Assembly (NCBI RefSeq): GCF_965233615.1
Contig: NZ_OZ247495.1
Origin: Pelagibius sp028280305
GTDB taxonomy: Bacteria; Pseudomonadota; Alphaproteobacteria; Kiloniellales; Kiloniellaceae
Strand: one strand, 5' to 3'
DNA length: 64,000 nucleotides
Part shown: piece by piece, positions 1-7,796 of the stretch
Layout: every line of letters starts with the position of its first letter
Position numbering within the stretch: the first letter of the stretch is position 1
Translations under genes and position numbers: made by a program
Notes under the pieces: model-generated
Databases searched by the model: none
What the model saw: only the letters and a program-made list of their open reading frames with translations
What the model was told of the DNA's origin: nothing

Positions 1-1
1 C

Positions 2-307
2 GGCCAGATCGTCGAGCAATCGACCGCCCAGCGCCTGTTCGCCGATCCGCAGCACCCCTATACACGACTGCTTTTGCGGTCGATCCCGTCGGCGCAGCTC
101 AAGCAGGACGTGCTTCCGGTGATCGAGGGCTCGGCCGCCGCACCGTCGGAGGTATTGCCGGGGTGCCGGTTTGCACCTCGCTGCCCACTTGCCGCGCCGG
201 AATGCGAGCGCCCGGACCTGCCGCTGCAACCAATCGCTCCCGACCACGCAGCGCGCTGCGTCCGTCTCGACGCAGCCGGGCGGTTGATAGAGGAGGTGTC
301 GGCATGA
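2..307 (+). CDS. Oligopeptide/dipeptide ABC transporter ATP-binding protein, C-terminal part (DppD/OppD type)
   Basis: Only the last 101 codons lie in the window; the reading frame is open from base 2 to the TGA at 305-307. The fragment shows the C-terminal oligopeptide-binding extension of DppD/OppD ATPases: HPYTRLLLRSIPS, then a cysteine-bearing GCRFAPRCPLA segment with further cysteines in AAPECERPD and AARCV. In the family these cysteines bind an iron-sulfur cluster. The Walker and signature motifs lie outside the window. The stop overlaps the start of the next ATPase gene as ATGA, so the two ATPases of one importer are translationally coupled. The substrate could be peptides, opines or other small nitrogenous compounds; the sequence does not decide. 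Confidence 0.9.
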   Translation, partial: GQIVEQSTAQRLFADPQHPYTRLLLRSIPSAQLKQDVLPVIEGSAAAPSEVLPGCRFAPRCPLAAPECERPDLPLQPIAPDHAARCVRLDAAGRLIEEVSA

Positions 308-1302
308 GTGGCACGCCGATCCTGCGTCTCGAGAACGTCACCAAGAACTTTGCCATCCAGTCGAGCGGGCTGTGGCAGGCCGAGCAGCACCTGCGCGCCG
401 TCAACGATGTGAGCCTCGACGTGCACGCCGGAGAAACGGTCGGTGTTGTTGGGGAATCCGGTTGCGGTAAGACCACGCTGGGCCGCACGATCTTGCGCCT
501 GACTGATCCCAGTGCCGGACGCATCCTGTTCGACGGGCGCGATATCACGCAACTGTCCCGCGCCGAGGCAAAGACCATGCGGCAGGATATCCAGATCATT
601 TTTCAGGATCCCTATTCCTCGCTCAATCCGCGCATGAAGGTTCGCGACATCATCGCCGAGCCGTTGGAGAATTTCGTCTCCGACCGCACCGAGATCGCGG
701 CGCGGGTTCGGGAGGTGATGGAGATCGTCAAACTGCCGGTCGACTATGCCGACCGGTATCCGCATGAGTTTTCCGGCGGCCAGAGACAACGCATCGGCAT
801 TGCCCGGGCCATCGCCATACGCCCGCGTCTCATCGTCTGCGACGAGGCGGTCTCCGCACTCGACGTTTCGGTGCAGGCCCAGATTCTCAACCTGCTGAAG
901 GCGATCCAGCAGCAGACCGGGGTTGCGCTGCTGTTCATTTCCCACAATCTGGGCGTCGTGCGTTTTCTCAGCCACCGGGTAGCGGTAATGTATCTGGGCC
1001 GGGTTGTTGAACTGGCGCCGGAGCAGGCTTTGTTCGAGACGCCCCGCCACCCCTATACCGCGGCTTTGCTGCGGGCGATTCCCGAGGCGGATTATGAACG
1101 GCGCGGCACGCGCAGCCATCTGACGGGCGACATTCCCAGCCCCATCAACCCGCCACCCGGCTGCCCATTCCACCAGAGATGCCCCAAGGCGCAGGATCGC
1201 TGCCGGACCGATGAACCGGCCCTGGTCGAGCTGGAGCCCGACCACTGGTGCGCCTGTCACTTTCCGAACACCGAGAATGAATGGATTCGCGATGCTGTAT
1301 GA
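304..1302 (+). CDS. Oligopeptide/dipeptide ABC transporter ATP-binding protein (DppF/OppF type)
   Basis: Second nucleotide-binding subunit (332 aa) of a peptide-type ABC importer, acting on the cytoplasmic face of the membrane. Visible motifs are Walker A GESGCGKTT, Q-loop IIFQDPYSSLNPR, signature FSGGQRQRIGIARA, Walker B LIVCDEAVSALD and the H-loop histidine in LLFISHNLG. The C-terminal oligopeptide extension (HPYTAALLRAIP, GCPFHQRCP) is present. I chose the ATG at 304 because it overlaps the preceding TGA (ATGA) and begins just before the domain; a longer open frame from 163 is translated DppD sequence in another register. The next gene starts 11 bases before this stop. Permease and binding-protein genes are presumably upstream of the window. 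Confidence 0.93.
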   Translation: MSGTPILRLENVTKNFAIQSSGLWQAEQHLRAVNDVSLDVHAGETVGVVGESGCGKTTLGRTILRLTDPSAGRILFDGRDITQLSRAEAKTMRQDIQIIFQDPYSSLNPRMKVRDIIAEPLENFVSDRTEIAARVREVMEIVKLPVDYADRYPHEFSGGQRQRIGIARAIAIRPRLIVCDEAVSALDVSVQAQILNLLKAIQQQTGVALLFISHNLGVVRFLSHRVAVMYLGRVVELAPEQALFETPRHPYTAALLRAIPEADYERRGTRSHLTGDIPSPINPPPGCPFHQRCPKAQDRCRTDEPALVELEPDHWCACHFPNTENEWIRDAV

Positions 1303-2374
1303 GCGGACGACCTATACTCCCAAATCGGGTTCTTTCGACGCGGTCCTTCAAACCCGACGAGCCGCCTGCGATATTCGACGCAAGCTCGGCCTGCCGGTCG
1401 GCGAGATTTTCGTCGAAGCCAGTTCGGACGGCGAGGACCTGGTGCACTGGGAATGTCAGTTTGCAACGGATGAGGACCAACAAACCGACTTGCAGGCCCG
1501 CAACGGCAGCGGAGAATTCAGTCGCGTTCGCGACACCATGCGCGAACATATCGAAGACTTTCAGCGCCGCCTGTTCAAGCGCGCCGAGCATCAGTCCAGC
1601 CAGTTGCGCCAGACGTCGCTCGAAGGCATGCCCGTCGTTCCCGAGGAGGTCACCTTCCGCAGCGGCGATCTGACACTCAACGGATATCTCTATCTGCCGC
1701 CTGGCGACGGCCCGTTTCCCTGTATGGTCACCAATCACGGCAGTTCCATTCATCAGGGGACATCGGATGTCTGTCGGCCGGGGACCGCGGCCGTGCTGAT
1801 GAGCTGGGGGCTGGCCTCGTTCCTGCCGCACCGGCGGGGCTACGGCAATTCGCCCGGGCGCCCCTGGCGCGAAGACGTCAGCGCTGACTATGGCACCGAG
1901 GCCTATGACACGCAGCTCTCCAAACGCCTCGACGACGAGAGCAGTGATGTGGTTGCCGCGCTGGAGATGCTGGAGAAGCGGCCCGAGATCGACGCTGGCC
2001 ATATCGGCGTCATGGGGAGCTCCTTCGGTGGTACGGTCACCCTGCTTGCAGCTGCCAAATGCGAACGCTTTCGCTGTGCTGTCGAATTTGCCGGGGCAGC
2101 GATGAACTGGGAGAGGACGCCGGGGCTGCGCAAGACCATGTTCGATGCCGCCCACCGGCTGACCCAGCCGATCTATTTCATGCAGGCCGCCAACGACTAT
2201 TCGGCGGCGCCCACGGCGGAACTCTCGGCGGCTCTGGACGGTACGGACAAGATCGTCAAGTCAAGGATCTATGCGGGTTTTGGTTTGACCAAGGATGAGG
2301 GGCATTTTCTCTACGGCCAGGGCGCGGCACTGTGGGGCAAAGAGGTACGGGAGTTTCTGGATCAATGGCTGTAA
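1292..2374 (+). CDS. Two-domain protein: NIPSNAP/ABM-like N-terminus fused to an alpha/beta hydrolase
   Basis: A 360-residue protein. Residues about 1-105 (MLYERTTYTPKSG...) resemble the small ferredoxin-like NIPSNAP/antibiotic-monooxygenase fold, including a helix such as FSRVRDTMREHIEDFQRRLF. Residues about 115-360 form a dienelactone-hydrolase-type alpha/beta hydrolase with an HG loop (VTNHGSS), nucleophile elbow GSSFGG, a probable acid in FMQAANDYSA and a probable histidine in TKDEGHFLY. This predicts hydrolysis of an ester, lactone or amide in the cytoplasm; no signal peptide is seen. The ATG at 1292 is preferred because the N-terminal domain begins there, although ATG 1277 is possible. 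It overlaps the upstream ATPase gene by 11 bases and the next gene by 10. The N-terminal assignment rests on pattern alone. Confidence 0.8.
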   Translation: MLYERTTYTPKSGSFDAVLQTRRAACDIRRKLGLPVGEIFVEASSDGEDLVHWECQFATDEDQQTDLQARNGSGEFSRVRDTMREHIEDFQRRLFKRAEHQSSQLRQTSLEGMPVVPEEVTFRSGDLTLNGYLYLPPGDGPFPCMVTNHGSSIHQGTSDVCRPGTAAVLMSWGLASFLPHRRGYGNSPGRPWREDVSADYGTEAYDTQLSKRLDDESSDVVAALEMLEKRPEIDAGHIGVMGSSFGGTVTLLAAAKCERFRCAVEFAGAAMNWERTPGLRKTMFDAAHRLTQPIYFMQAANDYSAAPTAELSAALDGTDKIVKSRIYAGFGLTKDEGHFLYGQGAALWGKEVREFLDQWL

Positions 2375-3153
2375 CCGAAACGACACCCGGTCGCTGGCTT
2401 GAAGACCTGACCTGGCCGGAGGCCGAGGCCTGCATGAAGCGTCAGGCGGTGTTGCTCGTGCCCATCGGCGCCGCTTCGAAGGAACACGGGCATCATCTGC
2501 CGCTGTGCACCGATTATCTGCTGGCGCGCGGCATCTGCGACGGCGTGCTGTCCGAGCTGCCGGTGCTGGCGGCGCCGGTGATCAGCTTCGGCTACTATCC
2601 GGCCTTCCGTCACTACCCTGGCAGCCAGCACCTGCGGCCGGGGACGTTTACCGCCCTGTTGCGCGATGTGCTGGACGGGTTCATTACCCAGGGGTTCGGA
2701 CGGTTGCTGGTGGTCAATACCGGCATTTCCACCGAACCCATCGTCAATGTCGTGCTGCGAGAGACCTACGAAGACACTGGTACCCGAGTCCGGGCGGCCC
2801 ATATCAGTCGCCTCGGTCGCGCCGCCGACGGACTGATGGAGCAGGAACTCGGCGGGCACGGCGACGAGCACGAAACCTCGCTGATCCAGGCACTGGCGCC
2901 AGAGCGCATCCGACCCGGCAAGGCCCAGCAGGACTACGGCACCGTGCGCGAGCTGCCCGAAACCGTGTTCTACCAGCCGACGATTTTCAATCCGTCGACT
3001 GACAGTGGCCCCGACTACAGCGCCACGGGCGTGCGCGGCGATCCGACACTGGCCATGTCGGAAAAGGGCGAGGCATCGCTCAAAGCGACGGTCGCCGATG
3101 TGGTCGACGGGATCCGCGCAGTCTGGCCAGAGGCGCTGACGGGAGAGCGATGA
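2365..3153 (+). CDS. Creatininase-family amidohydrolase
   Basis: A 262-residue protein of the creatininase (creatinine amidohydrolase) family, which binds two metal ions and opens cyclic amides or related C-N bonds. The metal-ligand region reads KEHGHHLPLCTDYLL (Glu/His and Asp ligands) and the second cluster is GGHGDEHETSLIQAL; the strand LLVVNTGIS lies between them, as in the family. The start at 2365 lies inside the end of the hydrolase gene, and the TGA overlaps the next ATG (ATGA). The family also includes enzymes acting on mycofactocin, riboflavin intermediates and other lactams, so the substrate is not fixed. Its place after a peptide-type importer suggests hydrolysis of an imported cyclic or N-substituted amide. 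Confidence 0.88.
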   Translation: MAVTETTPGRWLEDLTWPEAEACMKRQAVLLVPIGAASKEHGHHLPLCTDYLLARGICDGVLSELPVLAAPVISFGYYPAFRHYPGSQHLRPGTFTALLRDVLDGFITQGFGRLLVVNTGISTEPIVNVVLRETYEDTGTRVRAAHISRLGRAADGLMEQELGGHGDEHETSLIQALAPERIRPGKAQQDYGTVRELPETVFYQPTIFNPSTDSGPDYSATGVRGDPTLAMSEKGEASLKATVADVVDGIRAVWPEALTGER

Positions 3154-4658
3154 CAATGCAGGAGACATACGACGTCATCGTCGTCGGCTACGGTTATGCT
3201 GGCGCGTTTACCGCCATTGCCGCGGCCGATGCCGGGGCGCGGGTTCTGCTGCTGGAGAAGGCGGCACTTCCGGGCGGCATCTCCATCTGTTCGGCTGGCG
3301 GGCTGCGCACGGCCGATGATGCCGATCAGGCCTTTACCTATCTGCGTGCCAGTGCCGGAGGCAAGACGCCGGACCCCGTGCTGCGCCAGTTGGCCGATGG
3401 CATGACGGGGGTGCACGAGGTTCTTTGCCGGCTAGCCGAAGGCACCGGCGCCCACATCGATAACCGCAATTCGCCGGCGAACTATCCCTTCGAAGGCTAT
3501 GAAACCTTCGGCTTTAGCTATGTCGAGGATTTTCCGGGCTTCGACCCGGCTGCCGCCTGGCCGCATGTGCGTGGTGCAGCGCAGGGAGCGCTGCTGTTCC
3601 GACTGCTGCAGGTGAATGTGGAGAAGCGCGACAGGATCACTACGCGGCTTGCAACCCCGGTCGTTGGGCTAGAGCGCTCCGGCGATACGGTGACAGGCGT
3701 GCGCCCAATGGACGGAACGAGCATTGCCGCCCCCGGTGGCGTCGTGCTCGCTTGCGGCGGTTTCGAGGCCAACCCCGACATGCAGGCACAATACTGGCCC
3801 GGAGGTCCCGCACTGTCGGCCGCCTATGCCGGTAACACCGGCGACGGCATTCGCATGGCGCAGGCGGTCGGTGCCGATCTCTGGCACATGTGGCATTGGC
3901 ATGGCTGTTACGGCTACCGGCTGCCGGACGGCACTTATCCGTTTGGCGTGCGGGTGAAGCGGTTTCCCGACTGGACGCCGGACGACGGCGGTACTGCGCG
4001 AGACGGATTGCCGATCATGCCCTGGATTTTGCTTGACCGGCGAGGGCGGCGGTTCATGAACGAATACGAACCCTACGTCCAGGACACCGCCGGGCGGATG
4101 CTGGCGAAATACGATCCGGCGCTGCAGCGCTACGAACGCAATCCGGCCCGCATGGTAACCGACCGGGCCGGACTGTCCATGTACCCGCTGGGCAAGCCGA
4201 CCCGCAACGATCCGTCCGCACGATATGACTGGAGCGGCGACAACAATCGCGAATGTGAATCGGGCCTGTTTCGTGAGGCGGCCCACATCCAGGAGCTTGC
4301 AACGCTGTGTGAAGCGCCCGTCGAGATTGTCGAGGCGACGGTATCGCGGTGGAATGCGGCATGCGACGATGGCACTGATGGCGATTTCGGGCGACCGGCA
4401 AGTTCGATGCACCCGCTCACGCCGCCTTACTTCTTAGCGGCGGTTGAGCCGGTGGTCTCCAACACTCAGGGCGGTCCGGTCCACGACGCCGAACAGCGGG
4501 TGCTTGCACCGGACGGGTCTCCTGTCGCGGGCCTTTTTGCGGCGGGGGAGTGCGGATCGGCCTTCGGGCATCTTTACATGTCCGGTGGCAACCTTGCGGA
4601 ATGCTGCATTGGCGGGCGCATTGCCGGGCGAAATGCGACCAAAAGGGCACGCGCATGA
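3150..4658 (+). CDS. FAD-dependent dehydrogenase of the fumarate reductase / 3-ketosteroid dehydrogenase family
   Basis: A 502-residue flavoprotein. The N-terminal Rossmann motif is DVIVVGYGYAGAFTA followed by LLLEKA, and the C-terminal FAD segment is GLFAAGECGSAFGHLYMSGG with NLAECCIGGR. Middle features typical of the FAD_binding_2 family are GGISICSAGGLR, NTGDGIRMAQAVGA and RRGRRFMNEY. Such enzymes oxidise or reduce an activated C-C bond (succinate/fumarate, tricarballylate, urocanate, steroid A-ring). No heme-binding or secretion signal is seen, so it is a cytoplasmic stand-alone subunit. It shares ATGA overlaps with both neighbours. The substrate cannot be read from sequence; context suggests one step of a multi-enzyme catabolic route. 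Confidence 0.88.
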   Translation: MTMQETYDVIVVGYGYAGAFTAIAAADAGARVLLLEKAALPGGISICSAGGLRTADDADQAFTYLRASAGGKTPDPVLRQLADGMTGVHEVLCRLAEGTGAHIDNRNSPANYPFEGYETFGFSYVEDFPGFDPAAAWPHVRGAAQGALLFRLLQVNVEKRDRITTRLATPVVGLERSGDTVTGVRPMDGTSIAAPGGVVLACGGFEANPDMQAQYWPGGPALSAAYAGNTGDGIRMAQAVGADLWHMWHWHGCYGYRLPDGTYPFGVRVKRFPDWTPDDGGTARDGLPIMPWILLDRRGRRFMNEYEPYVQDTAGRMLAKYDPALQRYERNPARMVTDRAGLSMYPLGKPTRNDPSARYDWSGDNNRECESGLFREAAHIQELATLCEAPVEIVEATVSRWNAACDDGTDGDFGRPASSMHPLTPPYFLAAVEPVVSNTQGGPVHDAEQRVLAPDGSPVAGLFAAGECGSAFGHLYMSGGNLAECCIGGRIAGRNATKRARA

Positions 4659-5698
4659 TTTCTCTGGCCGACGATGCGGCACTTCTGTCGCCCGCCGAGA
4701 TGGCGCAACGACTGGCCGAACTGACGGCGGATGGGCAGACCGTGTCGGATTACTACGGCAATGGCGGCGCCGTGGAAGCTTTCGAGTCGCAGATCGCGAA
4801 ACACCTTGGTAAGGAACGGGCGGTGATGTTTCCCACCGGAACCCTTGCCAATCTTTGCGCCATACGGCGGCTTGCCGGACCGGACAATGCGCGCGTTCTG
4901 GTGCATCGCGACGGACATTTCTTCAACGACGCGGGTGACAATCTGGCAGCCCTCGGCCGCTTCACCATGGTTCCCGTTGCGGGCGAGGGTGCGGGTTTCG
5001 ACGCGGATGACGTTCAGCGCGAAATTGATCGGGCGGCAAGCGCGCGCGTTGCTGCCCGCATTGGCTGCATCGCAGTGGAGAGCCCGAGCCGCCGCATCGA
5101 CGGGCGGCAATTCGGCGCCGGCCGCATTGCGGAAATCGCCGACGTTGCCGAGGCGAACGGCATACCGATGTTTCTGGACGGCGCGCGCATGCTGATCGAA
5201 TGCGCGGTCACCGGGCAAAGCCCGGCTGACATGGCCGCTCCCTTCGGTCTCGTCTACACGTCGCTCTACAAGTATCTCGATGCGCCGTTCGGTTGCGTGC
5301 TCGCTGGGCCGGCCGCCATGCTGGACGACCTCTATCACGAGCGGCGCGGCTATGGTGGCGGGCTTTGGCAGATGTGGCCCTCTGCAGTGATCGCAGCCGA
5401 CAAGCTTGAGCGCTTCGATACGCTATGGCGTGATGTCATTGCCCATGCAGGTGCCGTGTTCGACCAACTGCAAGACGGCCCGGTGACGGTGACGCCGTTC
5501 GAAGATGGCACCAATGCCGTCCGGCTCACTTTGCCGCAGGCGCCCGTGTCCTCTGAAGCGCTGTTGGAAAAAGCCGCGTCGCTGGGCCTGAGGGTGCCGG
5601 CTTCGGCAAGTGCGCAAATAACGATCAAATTCAATGAATCCTGGCTGACCGCCTCTCCGGCGGAGCTGGTCGATAAAATACGGGGTCTCGCGACATGA
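4655..5698 (+). CDS. Threonine aldolase / beta-eliminating lyase family PLP enzyme
   Basis: A 347-residue fold-type I PLP protein resembling low-specificity L-threonine aldolases, which split beta-hydroxy amino acids into glycine and an aldehyde. Seen are YYGNGGAVEAFESQIAKHLG near the N-terminus, FPTGTLANLCAIR, an HRDGH element, the PLP aspartate in IPMFLDGARM, and the probable Schiff-base lysine in YTSLYKYLDAPFG. The ATG at 4655 forms an ATGA overlap with the upstream stop; an open frame continues further upstream but reads through the FAD gene. Related beta-eliminating lyases such as tryptophanase and tyrosine phenol-lyase are longer, so an aldolase-like or lyase role is likelier. The cluster substrate is unknown. 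Confidence 0.85.
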   Translation: MISLADDAALLSPAEMAQRLAELTADGQTVSDYYGNGGAVEAFESQIAKHLGKERAVMFPTGTLANLCAIRRLAGPDNARVLVHRDGHFFNDAGDNLAALGRFTMVPVAGEGAGFDADDVQREIDRAASARVAARIGCIAVESPSRRIDGRQFGAGRIAEIADVAEANGIPMFLDGARMLIECAVTGQSPADMAAPFGLVYTSLYKYLDAPFGCVLAGPAAMLDDLYHERRGYGGGLWQMWPSAVIAADKLERFDTLWRDVIAHAGAVFDQLQDGPVTVTPFEDGTNAVRLTLPQAPVSSEALLEKAASLGLRVPASASAQITIKFNESWLTASPAELVDKIRGLAT

Positions 5699-6336
5699 CC
5701 GATTATGTGAAAGGAGAACTGGGGCTGGATCACGTGCTGTGGGCTGTGCCCGACCTCGATGCCGGTGCGACACAATTCACCGAAGCGACCGGTGTGACGC
5801 CCGGCAATGGTGGTAGCCATGCCGGGTTCGGAACCCGCAACTCGCTCGCCTCACTGGGCGACCAGATCTATTTCGAGATCATTTCGGTCGATACCACGCA
5901 GGACCGGTATCGCGAACGCGCCCAGCGAATCGGCGAGCTGAAGACGCCGGAGATGCACACATTCGGCGTTCGCGGCGAGGACCTGGAGGCCTATCGCGAC
6001 GCCGCCCGCGGGCTTGGACTGAACGCCTCCGATCCCGTCGGCATGTCGCGCATGCGCGCCGACGGTGTGAAGATCCAATGGCAGTCCATCTATATCGACG
6101 ATCCGGTCTGGGGCGACATGATCCCCTTTCTGATCGACTGGATGGGCAGCCAACACCCCTGCGAAACCACGCCGACCGGCCTGGAATTCGTCTCCTTCGC
6201 GGTCCTCCATCCCAAGGCCGACGAGCTGACCGAGATATACCGCTCACTGGGCGTGCGCGTGCCCGTGCGCCGCTCGGTGTCGCCCGGTTTCATGCTGGAA
6301 ATGGACACGCCAAAGGGAAGGATCCTGATGGTATGA
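5695..6336 (+). CDS. VOC-superfamily glyoxalase-like protein
   Basis: A 213-residue protein of the Glyoxalase-like (Glyoxalase_3) group in the vicinal-oxygen-chelate superfamily. It begins with GLDHVLWAVPDLDAGATQF, the usual first beta strand and helix of a VOC module, and has GGSHAGFGTRNSLASLG and a QIYFEIISVD strand carrying a likely metal-binding glutamate. The second half contains DMIPFLIDW and a degenerate second module. The start overlaps the preceding TGA as ATGA, and the TGA overlaps the next ATG. VOC proteins include isomerases, epimerases, dioxygenases and ligand carriers; I cannot choose between them. Confidence 0.8.
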   Translation: MTDYVKGELGLDHVLWAVPDLDAGATQFTEATGVTPGNGGSHAGFGTRNSLASLGDQIYFEIISVDTTQDRYRERAQRIGELKTPEMHTFGVRGEDLEAYRDAARGLGLNASDPVGMSRMRADGVKIQWQSIYIDDPVWGDMIPFLIDWMGSQHPCETTPTGLEFVSFAVLHPKADELTEIYRSLGVRVPVRRSVSPGFMLEMDTPKGRILMV

Positions 6337-6746
6337 CCCACGACCAACTTGCAGACATGGTGGAGGGCTGTCCGTTCCACCGCTTCCTCGGGCTGAAGCT
6401 TGAGGAATTCGATGAAGTGGCCGGGCGCGTCTCGATTTCAGTCGAGGCGCACGAAGACCTGTCGCGTAGTGACGAGAGGGTCGAGCTGCATGGCGGCGTA
6501 ATCGCCAGCCTGATCGATCTTGCAGGGGATTACGCAGTGGCCCTGAAAGTCGGCCAGGGCGTGCCGACCATCGGGCTCAATGTTGACTTCCTGCGGTTCG
6601 CGCGCAGCGCCAAGGTCACCGCCACAGCCAGTATCGTCAAATGCGGCCGCTCGATTGCGGTCGCCGAAATCCGCGCTACCGACGAAGCCGGTTCACTGAT
6701 CGCCATCGGTCGTGGCACCTATTCGTCGGTCGCCAGTGCCGGTTGA
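6333..6746 (+). CDS. PaaI-type hot-dog thioesterase
   Basis: A 137-residue single hot-dog-domain protein. The characteristic segment is LHGGVIASLIDLAGDYAVAL, in which HGG and the following helix match PaaI-type acyl-CoA thioesterases (the usual helix residue is Asp or Glu), followed by the strand TIGLNVDFLRFA and the C-terminal GRSIAVAEIRATD strand. It should hydrolyse acyl-CoA esters in the cytoplasm. The ATG at 6333 overlaps the upstream TGA; longer open sequence upstream belongs to another frame of the VOC gene. An acyl-CoA ligase three genes on implies that a CoA-thioester intermediate occurs in the pathway and that this enzyme relieves stalled intermediates or releases the product. Confidence 0.88.
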   Translation: MTHDQLADMVEGCPFHRFLGLKLEEFDEVAGRVSISVEAHEDLSRSDERVELHGGVIASLIDLAGDYAVALKVGQGVPTIGLNVDFLRFARSAKVTATASIVKCGRSIAVAEIRATDEAGSLIAIGRGTYSSVASAG

Positions 6747-6767
6747 GTGCCGGGACAGGAGATAACC

Positions 6768-7796
6768 ATGCGCGCCATCCAGTTCGACCAGCACGGTCCG
6801 ATCGAAAATCTCTATCTGGCCGATATCCCGGTCCCGGCGATCAGCCCGACCGAGTGCCTGGTCAAGGTCAAAGCCGTGACTCTCAACGGCTTCGACCCCA
6901 TGGTGATGCGCGGCATTCTGGGCTTGCGCACACCGTTGCCAATGATCCCGGGCGCCGACATTGCCGGCGAGATCGTCGAGATGGGCAAGGATGTGGATTC
7001 CGCTCAGTTCAGCGTGGGGCAGCGGGTCGGCGTCGATCCAAGCAGCGACAGGGGCATGATGGGGGAGACCGCCCTAGGGGGCCTGTGCGAGTTCGTTGCG
7101 GTCGAAGCAAGCCATCTGGTTGCCGCACCCGATGCGGTCGACGATCATGCCGTTGCTTGCCTACCGACAGCCTATGCGACGGCGCATCGGATGCTTTTCA
7201 CCCGCGGTCAGATCGAACGCGGCGAAAAGATCCTGATCCTTGGCGCGAGCGGTGGCGTCGGAACCTGCTGCATCCAGCTTGCAAAGATGGCCGGCTGCGA
7301 GGTGATCGCGGTGACCTCGAGCGCCGACAAGGGCGAAAGGCTGCTCGCCATCGGCGCGGACCATGTCATTGACATCTCCACCACCGACTATGTCGCCTAC
7401 ATCGTCGAAAACTACGGCAAGCCGCGAACCCGCGGCACGTCAGGCGGTGTGGATGTCTGCGTCAACTATTCCGGCGGCGAAGACTGGGCAAAGTGTTTCC
7501 GGACCGTGCGCCGCGGCGGCCGGATCCTGACTTGCGGGGCGACCGGCGGTTACGATCCGAAGACCGATATCCGTTACATCTGGTCGTTCGAACACACCAT
7601 CGTGGGCTCCAATGGATGGGGCCGTGATGACCACGAGAAGATGTTCGAATTGATGGCGAATGGCCGCATCGCGCCGGTGATCGACCGGGTGGTCCCGATG
7701 TCCGGCATCCAACAGGCGATGCACGACCTGCAGGACCGCAAGGTGATCGGCAAGGTTGTTCTGGAAGTTGGCGAAGAACAGGGGGAATCGGGTTGA
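6768..7796 (+). CDS. Medium-chain dehydrogenase/reductase (quinone-oxidoreductase-like)
   Basis: A 342-residue MDR protein. The GroES-like N-terminal domain has IPGADIAGEIVEMGKDV, and the nucleotide-binding domain has ILGASGGVGTCCIQLAKM followed by GCEVIAVTSS, which favours NAD(P)H. The catalytic zinc cysteine of alcohol dehydrogenases is not at its expected place (NGFDPMVMRG), so a zinc-independent quinone oxidoreductase or enoyl-reductase activity is likelier. The ATG at 6768 follows an AGGAGAT ribosome-binding site; an in-frame GTG at 6747 is less well placed. It is separated from the thioesterase by 21 bases and its TGA overlaps the TTG start of the ligase. Confidence 0.87.
   Translation: MRAIQFDQHGPIENLYLADIPVPAISPTECLVKVKAVTLNGFDPMVMRGILGLRTPLPMIPGADIAGEIVEMGKDVDSAQFSVGQRVGVDPSSDRGMMGETALGGLCEFVAVEASHLVAAPDAVDDHAVACLPTAYATAHRMLFTRGQIERGEKILILGASGGVGTCCIQLAKMAGCEVIAVTSSADKGERLLAIGADHVIDISTTDYVAYIVENYGKPRTRGTSGGVDVCVNYSGGEDWAKCFRTVRRGGRILTCGATGGYDPKTDIRYIWSFEHTIVGSNGWGRDDHEKMFELMANGRIAPVIDRVVPMSGIQQAMHDLQDRKVIGKVVLEVGEEQGESG

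Noticed and set aside
58..1260. Long open frame on the minus strand opposite the ABC ATPase gene
   Set aside because: High G+C antisense shadow: the plus strand shows all ABC motifs, and the antisense product has no family features. The same applies to other long antisense frames such as 2362-3168, 18716-19174 and 45276-46313.
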